Assembly (NCBI RefSeq): GCF_032463525.1
Contig: NZ_CP135971.1
Span: forward strand, 1,364,001-1,428,000
Origin: Pseudomonas sp. DTU_2021_1001937_2_SI_NGA_ILE_001
Lineage (GTDB): Bacteria > Pseudomonadota > Gammaproteobacteria > Pseudomonadales > Pseudomonadaceae
Reading direction: 5' to 3'
Length of the DNA stretch: 64,000 bases
Shown: one piece after another, positions 54,465-63,103 of the stretch
Layout of the letters: the number at the start of each line of letters is the position of its first letter
Position numbering within the stretch: the stretch's first letter is position 1
Program-made: the position numbers and the translations under genes
The notes under the pieces: generated by a model
Told to the model about the DNA's origin: nothing
Seen by the model: only the letters and a program-made list of their open reading frames with translations
Database searches by the model: none

Positions 54465-57400
54465 GCACATTCATGTCCAGGCATTTCGACGCCATCATCA
54501 AACTTGCCGCCTGCCTGCTGCTCGCCATGGGCCTGCTGCCCAGCGCCGCCGCCCTCGACAGCTACAAACTGCTGGGCCGCGCCAGCATCGATGCAGCCAC
54601 GCCGCGTCTCGATGCCCGCCAGCGGCAATGGCTGGACAGCCGTCCGGAGTTGCTCCTGGGAACCTCGGCGCCCGACTACCCACCATTCGATATCACCCTG
54701 TCCGGCGAAGATTACGAAGGTATCACCGCCGACTACGCCGGCCTTCTGTCCCAGGCACTGCACCTGCCGGTCAGGGTGATCCGCTTCGACAGCCGCAATG
54801 CGGCCATCGAGGCCCTGAAGCAGGGCCGCATCGACCTGCTGGGCAGCGCCAACCGCTTCGAGGCGGTGGACAGCGGCATCAGCCTGTCACGCCCCTACGC
54901 GCCCGACCAGCCGGTGCTGGTCACCCACAGCGGCGACACCCGCATGCCGGACGAGACGCTGGCCGGCATGCGCCTGAGCATGGCCTATCACTACCTGCCA
55001 CCGGAGCAGGTCCGCAGCCAGTATCCGGGTGCCGAGCTGCACACCTATCCCTCGTTCCAGAGTGCGATCAACGCCGTGGCCTTCGGACAGGCAGACGTAT
55101 TCCTGGGCGACGCCATCTCCACCCGCTACCTCATCAACAATGGCTACCTGAACAACATCCGCATCGCCAGCCTGGGCCGCCATGAGGCCGATGGCTTTGG
55201 TTTTGCGGTACGCAGCGATGCCCCGCGCCTGCTGGAAATCGTCAACCGCGTACTGCAGGACATTCCTGCCGAGACCCGCAACGAGATCGCCAGACGCTGG
55301 AGTGCGGGCAGCGACCCGGGGCTGGGCGACCGCCAATTGCAGTTCACCGCCCGCGAACAGGCCTGGATCACCGCCCACCGCCAGGTACGCGTGGTGGTCG
55401 ATGAACATGACGCACCGCTGAGCTTCTTCGACAGCGCTGGCAATCTGCGCGGCGTGACTGCCGACCTGCTGGACATGATCCGCCTGCGCACCGGCCTGCA
55501 GTTCATCATTCAGCGCAGCAGCAGCCGGGAAGACATGCTACGTCGTGTCGAGCAGGGCCAGGCCGACCTGATCGGCGCCGTGCTGCCCAGCCAGACGCTC
55601 GCCGAGCGCCTGGCCTTCAGCCGCCCCTACCTGGAAAACTCCTTCGTCCTGGTCACCCGCCAGGGCGACCGACAGCCGCGTCTGCCTCAACAGCTCGACG
55701 GTCGGCAGGTGGCCGTGGCCCGCAGCGGGATGTTGCGCACCTGGCTGAGCAGACAGCACCCACGCATCGTCCAGGTGCCGTTCGACAGTGCGACGCAGGC
55801 CCTGCAAGCCTTGTTACGCGAACAGGTCGATGCCGCCGTCCTGCCGCTGCTCAGCGCCAACTACCTGCTGTCTTCACCCGAGTTCGAACAGCACCTGCAC
55901 ATTACCGCCACTGCCGGGGAAGCCCCGGCACTGATCACCCTGGCCAGTCGCCGTGACACTCCGGAGCTGGCATCGATCCTCGACAAGGCGCTGCTCGCCA
56001 TCGCCCCCCAGGAATTGGCCGCCGTCCACGATCGCTGGCGCACATGGACCAACAGCTCCGCCAGCGGCCACGACTACCGCCCGTGGGTCTACCGGGTGCT
56101 CGCCGGCGCCGGTCTGCTGCTGCTCGTCCTGCTCGCCTGGAACGCCTGGATGCGCCGGCAGATCCACCAGCGCAAGCTCGCCGAACGCGCGCTGAGTGAC
56201 CAGCTCGAATTCATGAGCGCGCTGGTCAACGGCACGCCCCACCCGATCTACGTCCGCGACCGCGAGGGTCGCCTGCGCCTGTGCAACGACAGCTATCTGG
56301 AAACCTTCGGCGCCCGGCGCGATCAGGTGATCGGCCACACCGTCACCGACGGCGTGCTGAGCGACCCCAGTGAAGCGCGGGCCTACGCCCAGGACTATCG
56401 TCGGGTGATGGACAGCGGCACCCCCCTGGTGCTCGATCGCCCGCTGCACATTGGCGGGCGCTGCCTGACCATCTACCACTGGATCCTGCCGTTTCGCGAC
56501 TCGCTCGGCGAGGTGCAGGGCATCATCGGCGGCTGGATCGACATCAGCGAACGCCGCCGCCTGATCGAAGACCTGCAGGCCGCCAAGGACCGCGCCGACA
56601 ACGCCAGCCGCGCCAAGAGCACTTTCCTGGCCACCATGAGCCACGAGATCCGTACGCCGATGAACGCCGTGATCGGCATGCTCGAGCTGGCCCTGCGGCG
56701 CGCCGAACAAGGTCAGCTCGACCGCCCTGCCCTGGAGGTCGCCTACAGTTCAGCCAGGGGCATGCTCGAGTTGATCGGCGACATCCTCGACATTGCCCGC
56801 ATCGAAGCCGGCCACCTGACCTTGACCCCGGAACGGGCCAGCCTGCGCCAGCTCGTCGAATCGGTGGTGCGCATGTTCGACGGCCTGGCGCGCCAGAAGC
56901 ATCTGGAGCTGCGCCTGGACTTCGACGCGCAGCTCGACACCGACGTGCACATCGACCCGCTGCGCTTCAAGCAGATCCTCTCCAACCTGATCGGCAATGC
57001 CATCAAGTTCACCCCGGCTGGCCAGGTGCGCGTCGGCGCGAGCCTGGCGCCCGGCGATTCGCCCTGTCTGCACCTGACTGTGCAGGACACCGGCATCGGC
57101 ATCAGTGCGGCAGATCGTGCACGGCTCTTCGAGCCCTTCGCACAGGCCGACAACACCGGACAGATGGCCCGCAGCGGCGCCGGGCTGGGGCTGGTGATCT
57201 GCCGCAGCCTGTGCCAGATGATGGGTGGCACGCTGACCCTGGACAGCGAACCGGGCCAGGGCACCTGCGTGACCCTGACGCTGCCCCTGGCGCTCCTGCA
57301 TGCCGAAAGCGTCCCGTCTCCCGCAGCGTTGCCGACCATGCCCAGCGTCCGGGTGCTGAGCATACTGGTGGTCGACGACCATCCGGCCAACCGTCTGCTG

Positions 57401-58084
57401 CTCAGCCAGCAACTGAGCTACCTCGGGCATCGCTGCGCAACCGCCGAGCAAGGTGAGCAGGGCCTGGAATTCTGGCAGCAGGGTCGCTTCGACCTGTTGA
57501 TGGTCGACTGCAACATGCCGGTAATGAACGGCTACGAACTGACCCGGGCGATACGCGTGCGGGAACAGGCCGAACAGCGTGAGCCCTGCATCATCTGGGG
57601 CTTCACCGCCAATGCGCAGCCTGAAGAGATGCAGCGCTGTCGCGCTGCCGGCATGGACGACTGCCTGTTCAAACCCATCAGCCTGGGCACTCTCAACGCC
57701 CGGCTGGCCGAGCTGGGCCCGACCACCGAAGCGCCTGCCGCACTGTTCGACACGGCCAGCCTCGAACAACTCAGCGCCGGACACCCCGAACTGAACCGCC
57801 GCCTGCTGGAACAACTGCTGCACAGCAACCGTGAAGACCACCAGGCCCTGGCCCGCCTGGACACGCAAGGACACAAGGCGGCGCTGCGCGACAAGGCCCA
57901 TCACATCAAGGGCGCGGCACGAATCGTCAGCGCGACAGCACTGGTACAGGCCTGCGAAGCGCTGGAACTGGCCTGCGACCAGGATGCGCCAGACGCCGAG
58001 GTGCAACGCTGCCAGCAGCAACTGCTCGACGCCCTGGCCGCCCTGGAGCAGGCCCTGGCCGACACCCTGCAGCGTACGCAGTGA
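54461..58084 (+). CDS. BvgS/RocS1-like unorthodox hybrid sensor kinase
   Basis: A 1207-residue inner-membrane phosphorelay kinase. Order: signal peptide (to about 30), two venus-flytrap SBP_bac_3 sensor domains (about 55-275 and 300-525), one membrane helix (about 546-565), PAS (about 590-700), HisKA with the phospho-His in ATMSHEIRTPMNAV (about 728), HATPase (NLIGNAIKF, DTGIGIS), receiver with Asp in LLMVDCNMP (about 1016), and Hpt with His in KAHHIKGAAR (about 1147). All phospho-sites are intact. The GTG 54461 start overlaps the regulator stop; ATG 54473 is an alternative. Probable ligands are amino acids or organic acids, by domain type. Confidence 0.93.
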   Translation: MSTFMSRHFDAIIKLAACLLLAMGLLPSAAALDSYKLLGRASIDAATPRLDARQRQWLDSRPELLLGTSAPDYPPFDITLSGEDYEGITADYAGLLSQALHLPVRVIRFDSRNAAIEALKQGRIDLLGSANRFEAVDSGISLSRPYAPDQPVLVTHSGDTRMPDETLAGMRLSMAYHYLPPEQVRSQYPGAELHTYPSFQSAINAVAFGQADVFLGDAISTRYLINNGYLNNIRIASLGRHEADGFGFAVRSDAPRLLEIVNRVLQDIPAETRNEIARRWSAGSDPGLGDRQLQFTAREQAWITAHRQVRVVVDEHDAPLSFFDSAGNLRGVTADLLDMIRLRTGLQFIIQRSSSREDMLRRVEQGQADLIGAVLPSQTLAERLAFSRPYLENSFVLVTRQGDRQPRLPQQLDGRQVAVARSGMLRTWLSRQHPRIVQVPFDSATQALQALLREQVDAAVLPLLSANYLLSSPEFEQHLHITATAGEAPALITLASRRDTPELASILDKALLAIAPQELAAVHDRWRTWTNSSASGHDYRPWVYRVLAGAGLLLLVLLAWNAWMRRQIHQRKLAERALSDQLEFMSALVNGTPHPIYVRDREGRLRLCNDSYLETFGARRDQVIGHTVTDGVLSDPSEARAYAQDYRRVMDSGTPLVLDRPLHIGGRCLTIYHWILPFRDSLGEVQGIIGGWIDISERRRLIEDLQAAKDRADNASRAKSTFLATMSHEIRTPMNAVIGMLELALRRAEQGQLDRPALEVAYSSARGMLELIGDILDIARIEAGHLTLTPERASLRQLVESVVRMFDGLARQKHLELRLDFDAQLDTDVHIDPLRFKQILSNLIGNAIKFTPAGQVRVGASLAPGDSPCLHLTVQDTGIGISAADRARLFEPFAQADNTGQMARSGAGLGLVICRSLCQMMGGTLTLDSEPGQGTCVTLTLPLALLHAESVPSPAALPTMPSVRVLSILVVDDHPANRLLLSQQLSYLGHRCATAEQGEQGLEFWQQGRFDLLMVDCNMPVMNGYELTRAIRVREQAEQREPCIIWGFTANAQPEEMQRCRAAGMDDCLFKPISLGTLNARLAELGPTTEAPAALFDTASLEQLSAGHPELNRRLLEQLLHSNREDHQALARLDTQGHKAALRDKAHHIKGAARIVSATALVQACEALELACDQDAPDAEVQRCQQQLLDALAALEQALADTLQRTQ

Positions 58085-58162
58085 GCCGGCCCGCAACCAG
58101 GCAAGCGTCGCGCTGGCTTAGCTGATAGACTGCGCCACGAAATTACTCAAGAGGATCGCTTC

Positions 58163-58507
58163 ATGGCCACAAACCGCTCCCGTCGTCTGCGCAAGAAACT
58201 TTGTGTGGATGAGTTTCAGGAACTGGGTTTCGAACTCAACCTGGAATTCAAGGAAGACCTGTCCGAAGAAGCAATCGACGCTTTCCTCGACGCCTTCCTG
58301 ACCGAAGCCATGGATGCCAACGGCCTGGATTATGTCGGTGGCGATGACTACGGTCTGGTATGCCTGGCCAAGCGCGGCTCGGTGAGCGAAGAACAGCGCG
58401 CTGCCGTAGAAGCCTGGCTGAAAGCCCGTCCTGAACCGACCAAGGTCGAAGTCAGCCCCCTGCTCGACGCCTGGTATCCGGACAAGCCGATCAACCCGGC
58501 TGCCTGA
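58163..58507 (+). CDS. yggL: YggL-family protein (50S ribosome-binding)
   Basis: A 114-residue acidic protein matching YggL/DUF469: MATNRSRRLRKKLCVDEFQELGFELNLEFKEDLS, FLTEAMDANGLDYVGGDDYGLVCLAKRG. The family binds the large ribosomal subunit. Good AGAGGA ribosome site. A terminator follows about 20 nt after the stop. Confidence 0.93.
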   Translation: MATNRSRRLRKKLCVDEFQELGFELNLEFKEDLSEEAIDAFLDAFLTEAMDANGLDYVGGDDYGLVCLAKRGSVSEEQRAAVEAWLKARPEPTKVEVSPLLDAWYPDKPINPAA

Positions 58508-58527
58508 GCCGCCTGGCGTTGACCGAG

Positions 58528-58554
58528 AAGCCACCCCACGGGGTGGCTTTTTCT
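58528..58554 (+). terminator. Rho-independent terminator of yggL
   Basis: Stem AAGCCACCC / GGGTGGCTT (9 bp) with a CACG-type tetraloop and a short T-run. Confidence 0.88.
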
Positions 58555-58745
58555 TGCGCGGCGTCCAGCATCCGCCAGGCCATCTGCACATGAAAAAAAC
58601 CGCCCCCGCGCCCGAAGCGCCCTCTACTTGGGGCATAATGCGGCGTTCTTGTCGCGCATGCTCATGTCCTCTGCGCCATCTATAGTCATCGAGGGATATC
58701 TTCACCCTCATCTGGTTTTTCATCTTGCAGTAGGGTTTTTACCTG

Positions 58746-60215
58746 ATGATCAGATCTTTGCGCCCCTTGCTATTGGCCACTTTTCTCCTACCTCTGGCGC
58801 TGCAGGCCCAGGCTGCCACGATCAACACCACCCTCCCCCCCAAAGTCCAGCAGGCCCTGAAGGCCAGCAAGCTCAACGACGACGCGCTCTCGCTGGTGGC
58901 CGTACCGCTCAATGGTCCCGGTACTCCCACCGTGTTCAATGCCGATGTCTCGGTCAATCCGGCCTCGACCATGAAGCTGGTGACCACCTTCGCGGCCCTG
59001 GAAATTCTCGGCCCTACCCATCAGTGGAAAACCGAATTCTTCACCGACGGCACCCTGAGCAACGGCGTGTTGCGCGGCAACCTGTACCTCAAGGGTGGCG
59101 GCGACCCCAAGCTCAACATGGAAAAACTCTGGCTGCTGATGCGCGATCTGCGCGCCAACGGTGTGCAGCAGGTAACCGGCGACCTGATCCTGGACCGCAG
59201 CCACTTCGTACAACCGCAGCTGCCCGCCTTCGATGACGATGGCGGCGATCACAGCAAGCCCTTCCTGGTGCGCCCGGACTCCCTGCTGATCAACCTCAAG
59301 GCCTTGCGCTTCGTGACCCGTAACGACGACGGCCGCATCACGGTGGCCGTCGAGCCCCCCATCGCCACGATCCGCATCGACAACCAGGTCAAGAACGTCG
59401 CCAGCAAGCAATGCAGCGACGACGTACGCTACAACCCCGTATCCCAGGCCGACGGCAGTCTGCTGGTGCAGGTCACCGGGCAACTGGCCAAGGGCTGCAA
59501 CTCGCAGACCTACCTGTCGCTGCTCGACCACCAGGCCTACGCGGCCGGCACCGTGCGGGCCATCTGGCAGGAGCTGGGCGGCACTATCCAGGGCAGCGAC
59601 AAGGTCGGCACCGTGCCTTCCGGCGCCAAGCTGCTGGCCCGGGCGTTCTCGCCCGACCTGGTCGAGGTGATCCGCGACATCAACAAGTACAGCAATAACA
59701 CCATGGCCCAGCAGCTGTTCCTGAGCCTGGGTGAAGAATTCCGCACCAGTGCCGACGGCGACGATGCCAAGGCCGCGCAGCGAGTGATCCGCCAGTGGCT
59801 GGCGAAGAAAGGCATGACCGCGCCGCATCTGGTCATGGAAAACGGTTCAGGTCTGTCGCGTGCCGAGCGGGTCAGCGCCCGCGAGATGGCCATGCTGCTG
59901 CAGGCCGCCTGGCGCAGTCCCTACGCCGCCGAGTTCATGAGTTCGCTGCCCCTGGCGGGCATGGACGGCACCATGCGCAAGCGCCTCAAGCGCACCGCAC
60001 TGCTTGGCGAAGCGCATATCAAGACCGGCACCTTGAATACCGTGCGCGCGATTGCCGGGTACAGCCGTGACAGTAACGGCAACACCTGGGCGGTGGTCGC
60101 CATCCTCAACGACCCACGGCCATTCGGCGCCTCTTCGATCCTCGACGAAGTGCTGGTCGACCTGTATCGCCAGCCCAAGCTGAACAACGGCACCGCGTCG
60201 ATCCTGCAGCCCTGA
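58746..60215 (+). CDS. dacB: D-alanyl-D-alanine carboxypeptidase/endopeptidase PBP4
   Basis: A 489-residue periplasmic class C penicillin-binding protein that trims stem peptides and cleaves 4-3 cross-links. Signal peptide 1-23 (LALQAQA). Active-site motifs are Ser74-Thr-Met-Lys77 (NPASTMKL), the Ser-Asn-Asn of KYSNNT and IKTGTL. The inserted domain between SxxK and SxN is present, as in DacB. In some pseudomonads loss of DacB raises AmpC; no ampC is nearby. It ends 17 nt before a repeat cluster. Confidence 0.95.
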   Translation: MIRSLRPLLLATFLLPLALQAQAATINTTLPPKVQQALKASKLNDDALSLVAVPLNGPGTPTVFNADVSVNPASTMKLVTTFAALEILGPTHQWKTEFFTDGTLSNGVLRGNLYLKGGGDPKLNMEKLWLLMRDLRANGVQQVTGDLILDRSHFVQPQLPAFDDDGGDHSKPFLVRPDSLLINLKALRFVTRNDDGRITVAVEPPIATIRIDNQVKNVASKQCSDDVRYNPVSQADGSLLVQVTGQLAKGCNSQTYLSLLDHQAYAAGTVRAIWQELGGTIQGSDKVGTVPSGAKLLARAFSPDLVEVIRDINKYSNNTMAQQLFLSLGEEFRTSADGDDAKAAQRVIRQWLAKKGMTAPHLVMENGSGLSRAERVSAREMAMLLQAAWRSPYAAEFMSSLPLAGMDGTMRKRLKRTALLGEAHIKTGTLNTVRAIAGYSRDSNGNTWAVVAILNDPRPFGASSILDEVLVDLYRQPKLNNGTASILQP

Positions 60216-60231
60216 AACGGGTTGCAGGAGC

Positions 60232-60438
60232 GGCTTTACATCCAACACTGCTCAGTCAGGCCGGGTAGGTAGCGGCTTCAGCCGCGAAGCGACCGCCTGT
60301 TTACAACAGATGCAGTGAATTTCCTGGTGCTTTCGCGGCTAAAGCCGCTCCCACCGGCCACATACCGACTAACTGAACTGTGTTGGCTTTACATCCAACA
60401 CGGGTCATCGGCTTTTGTTGGAGCAAGCTCGCTCCAAC
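60232..60438. repeat. cluster of REP-like repeats and a 17-nt direct repeat
   Basis: An inverted REP-like pair lies at 60271-60290 and 60329-60349 (GCGGCTTCAGCCGC core against GCGGCTAAAGCCGC). It is flanked by direct repeats GGCTTTACATCCAACAC at 60232-60248 and 60385-60401. A separate 8-bp hairpin GTTGGAGC/GCTCCAAC follows at 60417-60438. No transposase is present. The hairpins may also act as terminators for dacB and, from the other side, the GGDEF gene. Confidence 0.82.
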
Positions 60439-60461
60439 GGTCTGACTGAACAGTATCGGCT

Positions 60462-62876
60462 TCACACCCGGTCCGGCTCGGCCCGGTAGGGTTCGAGCCG
60501 CTCGGGGGCGACACGGTCGCGCCCGGCCTGCTTGGCCGCATAGACGCCCGAATCGGCGCGCAGCAGCAGCGCGTCGGCGCCCTCACCGGGGCGCCAGCAG
60601 GCAATGCCGAAACTCGCGGTCACCCGCCCTACGCCATCCATGGCCTGGCTGCGCAGGTTCTGCCACAGGCTGGTCGCCAACTGGCTGGCCTGCGCGGCAT
60701 CGGTCGCCGGGCAAAGGATGATGAACTCCTCACCGCCCAGGCGGCAGAACACGTCTTCAGTGCGCAGCCGCTGGCCGATGGTACGTGACACATCTTGCAG
60801 TACGCAGTCGCCGACGCCATGCCCATACTGGTCGTTGATGCGCTTGAAGTGGTCGATGTCCAGCATGATCACTGCCAACTGCCCACCATAGCGTTCGACA
60901 CGGCGCAACTCGGCCTGCAACCGCTCCTGGAAGTAGCGCCGGTTGTAGGCCCCCGTGAGCACATCCGTGATGGACAAGGCACGCAGCTCGTCCTCGACAC
61001 GCTTCATGTCGGTGATGTCGCTGAGAAAGCCATGCCAGAGGATGCCGCCATCCGGCAGGCGTTCCGGGGTGGCCTCGCCGCGGATCCAGCGTACGCCACG
61101 CTTGGGCAGGTCGATACGGAACTCGTCACGCCAGGGCTTGCACTGCTCGGTACTGGCCAGCATCAGGCGCACGGTGCTCGGTCGGTCGTCGACATGGATA
61201 CGGTCGAACACCGTCGAGGCGTCGGCGACGATCTGTTCTTCGGTGAGTTCATACAGCTGGCACATACCGACGCTGATGTAGTTGAAGCGCGGCTCGCCGT
61301 CGGCGGAGCGCTGGAACTGATAGATCCCACCCGGTACCTGCCTGCCCAGGCGCTGCAACAGCAGGTCACGGGCTGCCAGGGCTTCGTGGACCCGCTTGCG
61401 TTCGGTAACGTCGATGCACACCGCCAGGTAGCCCACCCACTGCTCCTGATCGTCACGCACCGCCGTGACCAGCATGTTGACGGTCAGGGTGGAGCCGTCG
61501 CGACGCCGGAAGGTCCACTCGCGCGCCGCGTGATGGCCCGGTTCGGCAGCCTCGACCAGCATGGCCTGCCCGGCCGAAACCCGGGCCTGGCCGCTATTGT
61601 GCAAGCGTTGCGCGTGGGCCTGCAGTTCGGCGGGGTCATGCAGGTCCTCGAGGGCGAACAGGCCCAGCACCTCCTCCTCGCGATAGTCGAGCATCTTCTG
61701 TGCCCCGACGTTGAAGGTGGTGATCACCCCGTTCAGGTCGGTGGCGATGATCGCCACTTCGGTGGCGGCATCCAGTACGTTGCACAACTGCCCATGGGTG
61801 ACGCGCAGCTGCTGTTCACGCTGGCGCAGCTCGGAGGTACGTTGCTCGACCAGTGCCAAGGCCCGCTGACGCTGGCCGATCAGGCTGAACAGCAAGGCCG
61901 CGAGCATCAGGCTCAGCAGCGCGCCGAGCACGCCCACGCTGCCGGCCATGGACTGGTTGGTGCGCAGGAACGCCTCGGTCGGGCGGACTTCCAGCAAGTA
62001 GTCACGGTCGCCGAGATTCAGCAAGGTGCTGACACGCAGGTCACCTTCGCCGGCCTGCACATGCGACTGGTAGAGCAGCTGTGGCTCGGCGGGCGAACCG
62101 AGGTCGAGCATGGTCACCGCCAGATTGTCCTGGGTGGGCAGCCCTTCGTTCATCACATCGCCCAGGCTGATCACCGCCATGACATAGCCGCGCAGCTCCG
62201 CGCTCGACTCTTGGCGTTCGAACAGCGGCGCCACCAGCAGCACCCCGTAGGCGTATTCCTTATCCAACCCCACCAGCTCGATCCTCGGCGTCGCAGCGAC
62301 GGAGCCCAGCATGCGCGCCCTCTCGAGGGTTTCCCGCCGCAAGGATTCAGAGGCGACATCGAACCCGTATGGCAGCGGCAGGACGCTCTGCGACTGGGTG
62401 TAGAGCACCGGGTAATATTCATCGCGCCGCGCCGCCACCTCCAGGCGCCCATCCGCCCCCCGCTCACGAATGACGAACCCGGCCAGCCCCTCGGCACGGG
62501 CCTTGGCCTCGAAATCCGCACGCTCGGCGTCGCTCACCCTGGGGCTCCAGGAATAGGCCTGGGTACCGTCGAGCAACGGGGCGGCGAAACCGTTGTATTC
62601 GTCGCGTGAGACCACATCCGAATAGACGAAGAAGCGCCGCAGGCTGTCCAGCCGACTGACCTGGCTGTCGAGGCGTTCCTGGATGCGGATGAAACGCTCG
62701 CTGGCCAGCAGGTCGAAACGCTGGCTCAGCTGGCGCTGATAGAGTTGATAATTGTCCAGTGCGAGAAAGGCAGTCAGCCCCAGCCCGGCGATCAGAACCG
62801 CCAAGGCGACCGACCAGGCCGAAGCCTGCTGGTTGAGGCTCCCGAATACTCGGGATCGGGTTGTTTTAGCAGCCAT
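60462..62876 (-). CDS. CHASE-PAS-PAS-GGDEF membrane diguanylate cyclase
   Basis: An 804-residue inner-membrane enzyme making c-di-GMP. Order: membrane helix (about 22-41), periplasmic CHASE sensor (about 70-270, VFGSLN start then RFVYSDVVSRDEYNGF-type), second membrane helix (GVLGALLSLMLAALLFSLIG), two PAS domains (LDAATEVAIIATDLNGVITTFN; FNYISVGMCQLYELTEEQIV) and GGDEF. The active loop is GGEEF (about 711-715), with the RTED RxxD inhibitory site five residues ahead, so it should be active and product-inhibited. ATG 62876 chosen over an upstream in-frame start. Confidence 0.92.
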   Translation of the reverse strand: MAAKTTRSRVFGSLNQQASAWSVALAVLIAGLGLTAFLALDNYQLYQRQLSQRFDLLASERFIRIQERLDSQVSRLDSLRRFFVYSDVVSRDEYNGFAAPLLDGTQAYSWSPRVSDAERADFEAKARAEGLAGFVIRERGADGRLEVAARRDEYYPVLYTQSQSVLPLPYGFDVASESLRRETLERARMLGSVAATPRIELVGLDKEYAYGVLLVAPLFERQESSAELRGYVMAVISLGDVMNEGLPTQDNLAVTMLDLGSPAEPQLLYQSHVQAGEGDLRVSTLLNLGDRDYLLEVRPTEAFLRTNQSMAGSVGVLGALLSLMLAALLFSLIGQRQRALALVEQRTSELRQREQQLRVTHGQLCNVLDAATEVAIIATDLNGVITTFNVGAQKMLDYREEEVLGLFALEDLHDPAELQAHAQRLHNSGQARVSAGQAMLVEAAEPGHHAAREWTFRRRDGSTLTVNMLVTAVRDDQEQWVGYLAVCIDVTERKRVHEALAARDLLLQRLGRQVPGGIYQFQRSADGEPRFNYISVGMCQLYELTEEQIVADASTVFDRIHVDDRPSTVRLMLASTEQCKPWRDEFRIDLPKRGVRWIRGEATPERLPDGGILWHGFLSDITDMKRVEDELRALSITDVLTGAYNRRYFQERLQAELRRVERYGGQLAVIMLDIDHFKRINDQYGHGVGDCVLQDVSRTIGQRLRTEDVFCRLGGEEFIILCPATDAAQASQLATSLWQNLRSQAMDGVGRVTASFGIACWRPGEGADALLLRADSGVYAAKQAGRDRVAPERLEPYRAEPDRV

Positions 62877-63103
62877 ACTCACGACCCATGACGCCAACGA
62901 AGATCTGACGTCCGGCTGGCCGTGCTTCCCTTATAGCTATTCGCCATTAATTTGCCTAGCCCATCCAAAGACATAACCTCGGCGAATCCGGCATTCTCGC
63001 CTCGACGGCAGCGAGAATGCCCGAGCCTCCTGCTCTTGACCGTTGAATATGCCAGATTCAAGGCATGGCGGGCCTGACCTGCGACAGTTCTGGAAAGCCG
63101 CAC

